NCBI RefSeq assembly: GCF_002873455.1
Contig: NZ_MCUN01000010.1
Coordinates: 372,001 to 436,000 of the forward strand
Direction: 5' to 3'
From: Vibrio splendidus
Lineage (GTDB): Bacteria; Pseudomonadota; Gammaproteobacteria; Enterobacterales; Vibrionaceae
Length of the DNA: 64,000 nucleotides
Made by a program: the position numbers and the translations under genes. Within the stretch, counting starts at the first letter, position 1, and every line of letters begins with the position of its first letter. The notes below the pieces were generated by a model, which made no database searches, was not told where the DNA came from, and saw only the letters and a list, made by a program, of their open reading frames with translations. Positions 16,062-25,015 of the stretch are shown here, in pieces.

Positions 16062-17453
16062 TTATTCTTTCAGTGCGTTGTTTTGAGCGCTTAATATTGG
16101 CTTCAACATATACTCAAGTACGGTTCTCTTGCCTGTGATGATATCGACAGAGGCGGTCATTCCCGGAATGATCGGTAGCTCTTCGTTGTGTCCAAAACTG
16201 TATTTATCGGTACGTACACGCACGATGTAGAAGCTGTTGCCTTCTTCATCTTGAGTGGTATCGGCGCTGATGTGTTCTAGTACACCTTCTAAACCGCCAT
16301 ATTTTGTGAAGTCATAAGCACTAAATTTAACAATAGCGGTCAGTTCTGGGCGTAGGAATGCGATATCTTGCGGAGCGATTTTAGCTTCAACCAATAGCGA
16401 GTCTTCAGTCGGTACAATTTCAACAATGTCCATACCCGGTTGGATAACACCACCCACGGTATTGATACCTAGTGTTTTGACTGTACCTGTTACGGGAGAG
16501 ACAACTACGGTGCGGTTTACTCGGTCTTCAAGGCCAACTGCAGACTCCGTCAATGCAGAGAGCTTATCTTGTGCTTGGTTCAATTTTTCTTGTTGTTCGG
16601 AACGGAAGTTGAGTGCAGCATCAATACGGCTGAGCATCGCTTCTTTGATTGCTGAACGTAGAAGAGGGACTTTGAGTTCGCTTGAGGTCATTTCTCGGCG
16701 AGTGTCGTTGACTTGTCGTTGAAGCTTAAGTAATTCAATTCTTGGTACTACCCCTTCATCGGCAAGAGGTTTGGTGATATCCAGTTCTTGGCGAGCAAAC
16801 TGGTAGCTCTGTTTTAGGTTACGAACACGTGCCTTAATTTCGATAAGGTCTTGTTGCTTTTGTTCAACCTGTTGATCAAAAACGGAAAGTTGGTTTTTTA
16901 GGTTATTCAGGTCTTGACGATATTCGGCTTTTTGGCGACTAACCAGTTTCGGTTGAAGCTCGTAGAACTTTGGAGGAAAGGCGAGCTTACCGTAGTCGAG
17001 TAACACACTTTTTTTCCATTCTTTTACAGAGAACTCTTCGTTAATGACGACACTGGTCAGTGAAGCGGAAAGCATCAACACGTTGGCGGTTAAGTTCGCC
17101 ACTTGTTGTTCACGTTCGCGGAAGTCAGAACGAAATCGAGTGTCATCGATTAACAGTAGTTGTTGGCCTTTTTGAACACGTTGGCCTTCTTTAACCAAGA
17201 TCTCTTTAACCAAGCCACCCTCAAGGTTTTGTACAACTTGTATTTGGGAAGAGGGGATGACTTTACCTTGGCCAACGGTGACTTTATCGATCTCAGCCCA
17301 AGCGGACCACCCAATAACAGCAATAAAAAACAGAACAATCATCCATAACATAATACGCGCACTGGTGGGCGTATTGAGTAGTAATGCCGCTGTTTTATCA
17401 TCGACATACTCAAGTTCGGTTTCGTTCAATTTGCTGAAATTTTTCTGACTCAT
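16062..17453 (-). CDS. lapC: LapC-type HlyD periplasmic adaptor
   Basis: 463 residues. A cytoplasmic N-terminus, one membrane helix (about 32-52) and a lipoyl-like half-motif (GQGKVIPSSQIQVVQNLEGG) are followed by a long alpha-hairpin coiled coil (about 140-310), the second lipoyl half, and the C-terminal beta-domain. This is the membrane fusion protein joining LapB to an outer-membrane channel. First gene of the Lap operon; 59 bp separate it from lapG. Its promoter should lie in 17454-17564. I saw no sigma54-type -24/-12 element there. Confidence 0.9.
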   Translation of the reverse strand: MSQKNFSKLNETELEYVDDKTAALLLNTPTSARIMLWMIVLFFIAVIGWSAWAEIDKVTVGQGKVIPSSQIQVVQNLEGGLVKEILVKEGQRVQKGQQLLLIDDTRFRSDFREREQQVANLTANVLMLSASLTSVVINEEFSVKEWKKSVLLDYGKLAFPPKFYELQPKLVSRQKAEYRQDLNNLKNQLSVFDQQVEQKQQDLIEIKARVRNLKQSYQFARQELDITKPLADEGVVPRIELLKLQRQVNDTRREMTSSELKVPLLRSAIKEAMLSRIDAALNFRSEQQEKLNQAQDKLSALTESAVGLEDRVNRTVVVSPVTGTVKTLGINTVGGVIQPGMDIVEIVPTEDSLLVEAKIAPQDIAFLRPELTAIVKFSAYDFTKYGGLEGVLEHISADTTQDEEGNSFYIVRVRTDKYSFGHNEELPIIPGMTASVDIITGKRTVLEYMLKPILSAQNNALKE

Positions 17454-17564
17454 AACAGTCCTTGTTCGCTAAATAAAAGTGCAAGCCTATTGAGTGTATT
17501 CTTACTTTTGATAAATGTTAAGATTTTGCTCCTTTAAATCTTTGAATTTATATATTTTTATTAC

Positions 17565-18869
17565 TTATTGGTTCTTGAAATCTGTTTTGTCCAATTGGTG
17601 CTTTCTCAGCTTGTCATACAATGTCTTTCGCGACACTTGCAGCTCTTGCTGCATTTCTTTTAAACGCCCTTGATGGCGATGTAGCGCCTCAATTAAGATA
17701 ATTTGTTCAAAGCGATCAGTGCGTTGGTTCAACGACAATTGTTGCTCCTCTATGCTCACATCACCTTCATTCTCATCACTTTGTTTACCAGTATCGCTGT
17801 CGAGCGACGGCTGCTTAATTTGAGTCAGTACTCTGAGTTCGGCATGTTGGCGAAGCTGGCGAATGTTTTCCGTCCAATGAGTCGCAATGAGTCGTTGAAT
17901 CTCTTTTTCTCTAATGACAGGGGGCGGCAGCTGATATCGACTTGCCGCACCACGAGCAAAATGCTTAAACAATGAGCCAATATCTTCGGTTCGTTGCGCC
18001 AAGGTTAACAAATCAAATCGGCGAAACTCACCTACAATTGTAGTTGGAACTATTGTGGTTGCGATAATGATACAGGTTGCATTGGTCTTGCATGAATTTT
18101 CACGAAGTAGAGTGGGTTTTAGAGCGGCTAACCAGTACCATTGTTCTGAAGTTAACGTTTCTGTTTCATGGATATACAGTGTTCCGCCCTGATGTTTGTT
18201 GAATAATTGCATAACAAAGTGATCAAACGTAGCTTGGTTATTGCGCGGCAAGTTGAACGCAGCGATAGGGAACAGTTCCGCGGTTTGATGGCTGTGCAGA
18301 TCGTGCGTGTACTGTGCTGTGACCCTTTTGCCTGTCCCTAGATCGCCGACAAACAGTAGAAGAGGGTGAATTTTGGTGTCTAAGGTGATCAGTTCTCGGC
18401 GTAATGCCTGCATTGATGGCGATTGACCAATCAGTTTTGGTCCGACCTGATTCTGCATCGCCAACTCTTTACGCAGTAGGTTGTTTTCTTCAACTAAGGC
18501 GAGCTTATCTGCGGCTTTCTTTATTGCAGTGAGTAGGGCATCGACCACAAACGGTTTTTCTAGGAAATCATAAGCTCCGGCTTTCATTGCGGATACTGCT
18601 GTTTGCACGTCACCGTGTCCGGTAAGTACGATGATCTGAAAATGAGGGTTTTGACTCAGTAACTTTTGCGTTAATTGAATGCCATTCATCACCGGCATGT
18701 GAATATCGGTGATGACGATTCCGGCTTGCGTTGTATTTATCTTCTTTAACGCCTCAATAGCATTGGGAAAGCAGACGATATCGATGCCTTCAATGAGCAT
18801 GGCTTGTTCTATGGAGTCTCGGATTGCGGGTTCATCGTCGACAAAATAGAGTTTAGGCATAGAGTGCAA
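17565..18869 (-). CDS. NtrC/DctD-like response regulator with degenerate AAA+ domain
   Basis: 434 residues. The receiver domain is intact (DDE at 11-13, phospho-acceptor Asp55 in VITDIHMP, EKPF). The central AAA+ domain keeps a P-loop (GDLGTGKR) but has lost the GAFTGA loop that contacts sigma54. Walker B is altered (GGTLYIHETE, expected FLDE). A C-terminal Fis-type HTH (about 400-428, GRLKEMQQELQVSRKTLYDKL) is intact. It probably binds DNA but should not open sigma54 promoters. Start is a TTG with AAGGA 8 bp upstream; an ATG three codons on is the alternative. Partner kinase is the next gene. Location suggests control of lap genes, which is inference. Confidence 0.85.
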   Translation of the reverse strand: MHSMPKLYFVDDEPAIRDSIEQAMLIEGIDIVCFPNAIEALKKINTTQAGIVITDIHMPVMNGIQLTQKLLSQNPHFQIIVLTGHGDVQTAVSAMKAGAYDFLEKPFVVDALLTAIKKAADKLALVEENNLLRKELAMQNQVGPKLIGQSPSMQALRRELITLDTKIHPLLLFVGDLGTGKRVTAQYTHDLHSHQTAELFPIAAFNLPRNNQATFDHFVMQLFNKHQGGTLYIHETETLTSEQWYWLAALKPTLLRENSCKTNATCIIIATTIVPTTIVGEFRRFDLLTLAQRTEDIGSLFKHFARGAASRYQLPPPVIREKEIQRLIATHWTENIRQLRQHAELRVLTQIKQPSLDSDTGKQSDENEGDVSIEEQQLSLNQRTDRFEQIILIEALHRHQGRLKEMQQELQVSRKTLYDKLRKHQLDKTDFKNQ

Positions 18870-18880
18870 AAGTCGAGTCC

Positions 18881-18928
18881 TTAACAGTATGTGAGGTTAA
18901 CAGCATGTGAGATTAGCTGTCTGTAAAA
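18881..18928. repeat. 16-bp imperfect tandem repeat, three units
   Basis: Units TTAACAGTATGTGAGG, TTAACAGCATGTGAGA and TTAGCTGTCTGTAAAA fill most of the gap between the kinase and regulator genes, just before the regulator's ribosome binding site. Confidence 0.8.
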
Positions 18929-18960
18929 TTCATTTTCTAATCAACAATAATAACGACATG

Positions 18961-20967
18961 TCAGCCCTTATCGTTATATAACGGGATGTTTAGCGAGAAT
19001 ACCATGCCTGAAGGCTCTAATCGGTTCGCGCTGATTGTGCCGTGATACGCTTCAATAATCCGTTTCGATATTGAGAGCCCTAGCCCTAAGCCTTCCGGTT
19101 TAGTGGTAAAAAACGGGTCGAACAACTGTCCTAATTTTTTATCCTGTATGCCAATTCCGTTATCCCAAATGAGCAGCTGACAAGAGTCATGATGCAGCTG
19201 CCATTCGATGCCTATCTGTGGGCTAGCCTGTTGGTCAACGCTTTCCAGGTTTTGTTGCTCCTGCAATACTTTCTGTTCAAGAATTTGCTGTTGAAGCGCT
19301 TGAGTTGCGTTGTGAATCAGGTTAACCAGCACTTGTTCGAGCTCGGTTGGGTGAATCGCAATATCAATGTTGTCAGGCACTGTGCTTAGCCTTAGCGTGA
19401 TGCCTTGCTTGATCATTAACGCACTAAGAATACTGGTCGCGTTGTTGATCGACTGATGCAGGTTTGCCACGTGATGTTCTTGCTTGGCGACCTTGCGAGT
19501 GAAGACTTTAAGACGCGCGATAATCTCAGTAATCGAGGTATTCAAAGCAATCATTTTATTGAGATTGCTTTTGACCAAATCAGTCCGTTCCATTTCAAGC
19601 AGTTTTAAGCTGTTCTCACTGTATGTTCGAAGGGCAGCTAGTGGTTGGTTGATTTCGTGGTTAATGCTGGCTGACAGCTCACCGAGTACTGCTAATTTAG
19701 CGGTTTGAGTCAGTTCTTGTTCTGTCTGTTTAAGCTTGAGTTGCGATTCTTGATACTGAAAAAGGGTTTGTTGCAGCTGTTGATTGGATTGCTTCAAGTA
19801 GTGAGTGCGTTTATCTACGGTTTGCTCTAGGTTTTGGTTGAGCCGGGTTAACGCCACTTTTGCTATGTAGGTTTGACGCCACGACCAAGCAATGAGCATC
19901 ATCAAGCTGTAAATAACCACAAAGATGACATCGATCTGCAGTACTTTTATAAGCTCAGCTCTGGTCTCTTTTAGGGCGACCACTTGGTACTGATTGTTAC
20001 TGACGGCTGCTGGGTAGAGATTGAAAGTGCCAAGTTTGAATAGTTGGTTGGTTGTGAGCTCTTTTTGAATGTTGTTAGGTTGAGCTGATTGCTTTTCCTT
20101 GTCTGAGGTTGAAGAACGAAAGGCTTCGATGATCGAAATTTCGCTTTGACCGTATTGGCGTTGAAGTGCGATATCGGTTTGTTGCTGCTGAGTTAATGGC
20201 AACAATGAATGGTAAAGCCACGGAGCTTGGCTCGATAGAAAGACTACTTGGTTAGAGTCGAGTACCACTATCTCAAAGTCGTCGCTGGTTAGGATGCTTT
20301 CGAGGTTTTCTAAACTCACTTTTACGGTGATAACCCCAACAATGTCATTTTCAACATACAGCGGTGAAGATAAAAAGTAACCGCGTACATTCGAGCGGGC
20401 ACCCAGTGCGACATAGTGCGTGTTGTTGCCTTGAATTGCAGAAGCAAAGTAGGGGCGAAACGAGAAGTTTTCACCCACAAAGGTACGAGGTTTTTGGTAA
20501 TTACTGGAAGCGACCACAGTACCACTCGGGTCATGAATATAGATGGTGTCAGCTTGGCTTTGATTCGACCATTCAAACAACAATTGATTGAGCTGCGCAG
20601 CGGAAATCTTGTCTGTTTGTGGTGTTGAGTCAAAATAAGAAAGCAAGCGAGGGTCATGGCTGAGTAAATCCGGGATCTGTTTGAATTTATCCAGTTCAGA
20701 ATCAATTTGTAGGTTCGCTTTATTGGCGGCTTCATTGAGTTGTTGGGTGACGATTTTTTCTTGAAATTGTACTGCCATAAAGTGGGTTGCGGTCAGCCCT
20801 GCTGCTCCCAATAATAATGAGAATAAAACAAAAGGAGTCATTAGGTTAGGCAGTATCTTGGTCACTTGGATCTCAGTTTGTAATCGGTTTGTATAAAGAT
20901 TATCAATATGATTGATTGAGTACCGAGATCTTGTTAACACCGAACACCTTCTGTGAGACAAAACCAT
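18961..20967 (-). CDS. DctB-like sensor histidine kinase
   Basis: 668 residues as drawn; the true start may be a later codon, because the first hydrophobic helix (LMTPFVLFSLLLGAAGLTA) begins only near residue 42. Two membrane helices (about 43-66 and 355-375) flank a dCache/PDC sensor domain resembling DctB. A coiled coil, a HisKA H-box (INHEINQPLAAL) and an HATPase domain (LIHNATQAL, GLGLSI) follow. DctB proteins sense C4-dicarboxylates; the ligand here is unknown. It pairs with the GAFTGA-less regulator 91 bp downstream. pdxH is divergent. Confidence 0.88.
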   Translation of the reverse strand: MVLSHRRCSVLTRSRYSINHIDNLYTNRLQTEIQVTKILPNLMTPFVLFSLLLGAAGLTATHFMAVQFQEKIVTQQLNEAANKANLQIDSELDKFKQIPDLLSHDPRLLSYFDSTPQTDKISAAQLNQLLFEWSNQSQADTIYIHDPSGTVVASSNYQKPRTFVGENFSFRPYFASAIQGNNTHYVALGARSNVRGYFLSSPLYVENDIVGVITVKVSLENLESILTSDDFEIVVLDSNQVVFLSSQAPWLYHSLLPLTQQQQTDIALQRQYGQSEISIIEAFRSSTSDKEKQSAQPNNIQKELTTNQLFKLGTFNLYPAAVSNNQYQVVALKETRAELIKVLQIDVIFVVIYSLMMLIAWSWRQTYIAKVALTRLNQNLEQTVDKRTHYLKQSNQQLQQTLFQYQESQLKLKQTEQELTQTAKLAVLGELSASINHEINQPLAALRTYSENSLKLLEMERTDLVKSNLNKMIALNTSITEIIARLKVFTRKVAKQEHHVANLHQSINNATSILSALMIKQGITLRLSTVPDNIDIAIHPTELEQVLVNLIHNATQALQQQILEQKVLQEQQNLESVDQQASPQIGIEWQLHHDSCQLLIWDNGIGIQDKKLGQLFDPFFTTKPEGLGLGLSISKRIIEAYHGTISANRLEPSGMVFSLNIPLYNDKG

Positions 20968-21031
20968 GGCTTAGACTTGTGTTTCAAAGGATTACAGCGC
21001 AAAATCACAAAAAATTGAAAGGAGCAACCAA

Positions 21032-21667
21032 ATGGAACTGACAGATATTCGTCGTGAATACGCTAAGGGTGGATTGAGACGTAAAGACTTGGCCGCAGAC
21101 CCGATTGAGCAATTCAATCTATGGCTAGAGCAAGCCATTGAAGCTAAGTTGACGGACCCTACTGCCATGACAGTTGCTACGGTTGATGAAAATGGTCAGC
21201 CATTTCAACGAATTGTTTTGCTTAAGAATGTCGATAAAGATGGTTTCGTTTTTTACACCAACTTAGGTAGCCGCAAAGCGCACCAGCTTGGGCACAATAG
21301 CAAAATCAGTTTGCACTTCCCTTGGCATCCTCTTGAGCGACAAGTTCATATTACGGGTACGGCTGAAAAGCTAACGGCAATGGAAAATATGAAATACTTT
21401 TCGTCACGTCCAAAAGAGAGCCAACTGGCCGCGATTGCAAGCAAGCAAAGTAGTCGTATTTCTGCTCGTGGCATTTTGGAAGGCAAGTATCTGGAGCTTA
21501 AACAGAAGTTTGCGAAAGGAGAGATTCCGGTTCCTTCTTTCTGGGGGGGCTTCCGAGTTCGCGTGGATAGCATTGAGTTTTGGCAAGGTGGTGAGCACCG
21601 CTTGCATGACCGTTTCTTGTTCTCACGCCAAGACAACAGCTGGGATATTGATCGCCTAGCGCCTTAG
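21032..21667 (+). CDS. pdxH: Pyridoxamine 5'-phosphate oxidase
   Basis: 211 residues, typical length. It makes pyridoxal 5'-phosphate from PNP/PMP with FMN and O2. The family's motifs are present: [18 protein letters not shown] (FMN binding), [17 protein letters not shown], and the C-terminal FWGGFRV...[12 protein letters not shown] signature. Ribosome site AAAGGAG lies 7 bp before the ATG. It is a single gene, divergent from the kinase and closed by a terminator. Its product is the cofactor of the PLP deaminase at 46.7 kb, but there is no sign of special linkage. Confidence 0.97.
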   Translation: MELTDIRREYAKGGLRRKDLAADPIEQFNLWLEQAIEAKLTDPTAMTVATVDENGQPFQRIVLLKNVDKDGFVFYTNLGSRKAHQLGHNSKISLHFPWHPLERQVHITGTAEKLTAMENMKYFSSRPKESQLAAIASKQSSRISARGILEGKYLELKQKFAKGEIPVPSFWGGFRVRVDSIEFWQGGEHRLHDRFLFSRQDNSWDIDRLAP

Positions 21668-21710
21668 GCTTATCTATCTTCAGTCGTTTACATCGAATAG
21701 AACATACAAA

Positions 21711-21760
21711 AATACCGCTGACTTGGTGATTTGAAACATCAAGCAGCGGTATTTTTTGTC
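21711..21760 (+). terminator. Terminator of pdxH
   Basis: Stem AATACCGCTG / CAGCGGTATT with an inner stem (CTTGGTG / CATCAAG), then TTTTT. Confidence 0.88.
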
Positions 21761-21809
21761 TGTTCATTCCCAGATTCATCGATGAGTTGGTCATTCAACT
21801 TTATTCAAT

Positions 21810-22532
21810 TTATCTATCACTGTGCAGAACAACGGAGATCTGTTTATTGAGCAGAGTTTCTGGGATCACGGAGCCTAAGCCCGAGTCCAATGCATACTCA
21901 ATCAATTGGCTTTTGCTACGGGCATCGAATTTTTGTTTCAATCTCGCGACATGACCTTCGACCGTTTTGATTGAAATATCTAACGTAGACGCAATATATT
22001 GAGGCTTCTTGCCGAAAAGCAGTAAGAACAACACCTCCGATTCTCGCGAAGTTAGCCGCTTTTGAAGCTTAGACACGCGCGGCTCTGACCCCGCAAGTGA
22101 TGCTTGATTACCTTTCGCTCCTGTTGCCTGACAAACCCAGTGGCCGACTTCTAAGATCGCAGTATCAGTGAGCTCTTGTCCATAAAAGATAGTGCCTTGG
22201 ACATTGCCGTTATCATCAAACCAAGGGGTTTTGGTAAAAATATGGGCGTGCCAGCGTCCGTCTGGATAGGGGTGAATATCGAGGATTTTAAGGGTACTGC
22301 GTGTATCCATCACATGTTTATCTTGAGCTCTGAAATCTTGCGCGCACTCAATGGTTTGGCTGGGCATGTCGAAGTCGGTCAGGCCAGTACAAGTCTCATC
22401 GGGTTTTAAGCCAATCAATTGGTTGTAGGCGAGGTTTGCGTATACGAAGACCGAATCAGTATCTTTGCAGCCCCAGCAGCCTGGAAGTTGTTCAAATAAA
22501 GAACGATGTATGGAGTTGAATAGATCTGGCAA
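21810..22532 (-). CDS. PAS-LuxR transcriptional regulator
   Basis: 240 residues. An N-terminal PAS fold (about 15-130; FVYANLAYNQLIGLKPDE is typical) is followed by a LuxR/GerE HTH (about 158-215; LTSRESEVLFLLLFGKKPQYIASTLDISIKTVEGHVARL). It has no receiver domain, so it probably senses a small molecule or a redox signal directly. It stands alone, with no obvious target next to it. The PAS ligand is unknown. Confidence 0.85.
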   Translation of the reverse strand: MPDLFNSIHRSLFEQLPGCWGCKDTDSVFVYANLAYNQLIGLKPDETCTGLTDFDMPSQTIECAQDFRAQDKHVMDTRSTLKILDIHPYPDGRWHAHIFTKTPWFDDNGNVQGTIFYGQELTDTAILEVGHWVCQATGAKGNQASLAGSEPRVSKLQKRLTSRESEVLFLLLFGKKPQYIASTLDISIKTVEGHVARLKQKFDARSKSQLIEYALDSGLGSVIPETLLNKQISVVLHSDR

Positions 22533-22706
22533 GGTTTTATCTCGTGATCAGAGGTATAGCAATAGTATCAGTTTCTTATAGCGCTGCAATGGCAATTAGA
22601 GTTTGTACTCTGTTCGAAAAATAGGGCGGTGAATGACAGTTAAACGGATTGTTGATTAACTACTTCAATCACGGAGAATTGGTGGGCAGAAAGGGTGATA
22701 AACAGG

Positions 22707-22737
22707 CAAAAAAAAGCCAGCCTGAAGAGGGGCTGGC
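22707..22737 (-). terminator. Terminator downstream of the PEGA/SUMF gene or a small RNA
   Basis: On the minus strand, stem GCCAGCC / GGCTGGC is followed by eight T. It lies about 235 bp after the stop of the gene at 22972-24801, an unusually long 3' region. Confidence 0.85.
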
Positions 22738-22739
22738 TA

Positions 22740-22960
22740 AAGACAAGATATGCCTTGTCGACATGTAGAAGATTTTCAGTTTAATTTACGAGGGTCGTGC
22801 AAACTAAACTGAGGCATCAATTTGATACCCAGAGTGACTTACTACTCTATCGACGAATCTACTCCTAGGAATGCTTATGCATAAGGGGGGAATTCCCCCA
22901 TAAATGCTGCTCAATGTGATAATTGAGAACTTAGAGTAAATATTTGAGATTCTGAGTCGG
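22740..22960 (-). ncRNA. Candidate small RNA or long structured 3' UTR
   Basis: The minus-strand stretch between the upstream stop and the terminator at 22707-22737 has several dyads. There is a 14-bp palindrome GGGGGAATTCCCCC (22886-22899), an inverted repeat CAGTTTA / TAAACTG (22777-22811 area), and a hairpin GACAAG...CTTGTC (22742-22759). No ORF is seen. A 3'-UTR-derived or independently transcribed sRNA would fit; no promoter was identified with confidence. Confidence 0.3.
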
Positions 22961-22971
22961 TAATTGAAAGC

Positions 22972-24801
22972 CTACAGCTCTCGTACTACCCGGAATCCTA
23001 GATAGTTCGCTGCCGTTGAAGGCGGTACGTAAAGTTCGTTAAACACTTTTGCTTCTTCTGGAGAGAAGCTCCACGCGCCACCTTTCGCTAAACCTTTCTG
23101 AATGGTTGTCCATTCCCATACGTTACCCACCATGTCGTAGAAGCCTGTTGGTGTTGGCAGAAATGATTTAACCGGAGATGTGCTAACGTTTGACCAAGGC
23201 GTACCCGCCCAGCCAGTATTGGCCTTACCTGAGCGGAACTCGTTGCCCCACCAGAAGTTAGTGTCTTGACCTGCTCTTGCTGCAGCTTCCCACTCTTGTG
23301 GTGTAGGTAAACGGTAAGTGAAGCCTGTGTTTTGAGATAACCAACGCGTATACGCTTTTGCATCATTCTGGCTGACACATACAACGGGTGAGTTATCTGC
23401 TTGTTTAAAGCCAGGGCTCTGCCAGTCATTGTCTGAAACGGTTGTGATCTCTGCATTCACGAACGTATCGCAGGTGTTCATCAGCTCTGCGTCTGTTTGG
23501 TAGCCAGTGCTGTCTACAAATGTTCTAAAGTCTTGAACACGTGTTGGTGTTGCGGCTAATGCAAACGGCTGTGTGATCGTCACTTGTTTTGCGTTGTTTT
23601 CACCGAGTAGGTAGCGACCTGAGCCGACAACAATCATTTCAGGGCTCTGAATGTTGTTTCCCATTTGGTCGGCAAATTTGGTACCAACATTCAATGTATT
23701 CTGTTTGGCTTGTAATACTGCTCGTAGGTTGTGATCGCGGGCTATCTTCAGCTCTTGGTGGAAAGAAAGGTAGCCCTCCTTCTCGATCGTGACCATGTGT
23801 TGGCCTGTCGGTAACATCACTTCAACGGGTGTGCTGCCATAGTTCACGCCGTTGATAGAAACCTTGTCTTTGTATTGATTTGAACGAACCACCAAGTTAA
23901 CCCAAGCGACTTCTTTTTGCTGGTCGTTGGCTTGTTGTTCGCTTTGAGTGAAACAGTTTGATGACTGAATACCAAGCAGACGACAAGGTGTGTTTTTATC
24001 TGGACGAGTTTCAAGGTTGGCCGCAACCACCGCTCGATAACGGTTATCTTCAGAGAAGCCCGAGGATTTCACTTTGTGTTGCAGAACGTGAATATTCAGT
24101 GAAGCAGACGCAAGGTGCTCTTTCACTGTTTTCGATTCGGTCGCGTTGTTTACAAGGCTGTGCTGGAATTGTTTTACCGCTTTTTGAAGTGCCAAGGTCA
24201 TCGTTTGGTCTGAACATTGAGCCAGTGTCATATCGTTGCTGCAACGGTTCGTAAAGCTAACGGTTTGCTCTTCCGTCTGAGTGATCTCGTTTCTGAGTCG
24301 CTCAGCTCTTGCTCTTAGCTTGTCTTGGTTCAGATTATCGATTGAAGCTTCTTTCGTCGCTTTCTCTGTTTGGATAGCCTCAAGCTCCATCACCAAGCCT
24401 TGCTGCTTCTGCTCTGAGTCTGAAATCGCAAGCTTGCCTTCTTTTACTGTTTTCCAAGCGTCTTGGAAGCGATTTTGAGCAGGCGAGATATCGAAATCGG
24501 GCTCATCAATCATGCGCGTGTAATCTTGTTCTAGGCTGGCTTTTGCCTTTGCGAGTGTTAGCTCTGCTTGAGCCGATAACTTGGCTAGACGCGCTGTTTG
24601 CTGCGCTTGATTGTCGACTTCATTTTGTTTGTTAGCTACTTTCTTTTCTACAGCCGTTAAGTCGGCATGCTTTTCGAAAAGTGAGCTTTCAATGTCGCTG
24701 ACAGAAGATGCGATCGCTGGTGGTGTCGCCTCAGCGAAAACAGCAGGAGTCATTAGGCAGGGAGCAAGTGCAAATAGTAGAGTAGGAAGACCTTGGCGCA
24801 T
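22972..24801 (-). CDS. Periplasmic coiled-coil, PEGA and SUMF1-domain protein
   Basis: 609 residues with a Sec signal peptide (cleavage after VFA-E near residue 23). A long coiled coil (about 30-185) is followed by a domain with conserved Cys pairs (NRCSNDMTLAQCS), a PEGA domain (about 300-365: VSINGVNYGSTPVEVMLPTGQH) and a C-terminal SUMF1/formylglycine-generating-like fold (about 375-609: RLPTPQEWEAAARAG, GFYDMVGNVWEW, LGFRVVREL). The SUMF fold has two Cys in positions unlike those of true FGE, so it is probably a binding or scaffold module. PEGA domains often bind cell-surface structures. The N-terminal two-thirds is paralogous to the gene at 25016. Function unknown. Confidence 0.8.
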   Translation of the reverse strand: MRQGLPTLLFALAPCLMTPAVFAEATPPAIASSVSDIESSLFEKHADLTAVEKKVANKQNEVDNQAQQTARLAKLSAQAELTLAKAKASLEQDYTRMIDEPDFDISPAQNRFQDAWKTVKEGKLAISDSEQKQQGLVMELEAIQTEKATKEASIDNLNQDKLRARAERLRNEITQTEEQTVSFTNRCSNDMTLAQCSDQTMTLALQKAVKQFQHSLVNNATESKTVKEHLASASLNIHVLQHKVKSSGFSEDNRYRAVVAANLETRPDKNTPCRLLGIQSSNCFTQSEQQANDQQKEVAWVNLVVRSNQYKDKVSINGVNYGSTPVEVMLPTGQHMVTIEKEGYLSFHQELKIARDHNLRAVLQAKQNTLNVGTKFADQMGNNIQSPEMIVVGSGRYLLGENNAKQVTITQPFALAATPTRVQDFRTFVDSTGYQTDAELMNTCDTFVNAEITTVSDNDWQSPGFKQADNSPVVCVSQNDAKAYTRWLSQNTGFTYRLPTPQEWEAAARAGQDTNFWWGNEFRSGKANTGWAGTPWSNVSTSPVKSFLPTPTGFYDMVGNVWEWTTIQKGLAKGGAWSFSPEEAKVFNELYVPPSTAANYLGFRVVREL

Positions 24802-24876
24802 GATGGGCTACTTCAATCGTAATTTAGGTTAATCGAATATTCTAAACGAAAACGCCATTTCGTCTGCAGCTACTGT

Positions 24877-24950
24877 TTATAATGATCAAACAAGGTTATA
24901 ACGACCATACAAGTTTATAACGATCATACAATTTATAACTATCAACAAAA
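24877..24950. repeat. 19-bp imperfect tandem repeat, four units
   Basis: TTATAA starts recur at 24877, 24896, 24915 and 24933; the central two units read TTATAACGACCATACAAG and TTATAACGATCATACAA. The array sits 75-150 bp before the start of the PEGA/SUMF gene. It could be a repeated operator or a slippage product. Confidence 0.8.
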
Positions 24951-25015
24951 TGGCGAGTATTCATTCAGCTTTGTGAAATAGGCACGGCTATCTTAATTAG
25001 ATATTCATATCGGAC

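Noticed and set aside
17454..17564. Sigma54 promoter for the lap operon
   Set aside because: No TGGC-N8-TTGC element at correct spacing.
22972..23700. Active formylglycine-generating enzyme
   Set aside because: The SUMF fold is present, but the Cys pattern does not match catalytic FGE and no sulfatase is nearby.
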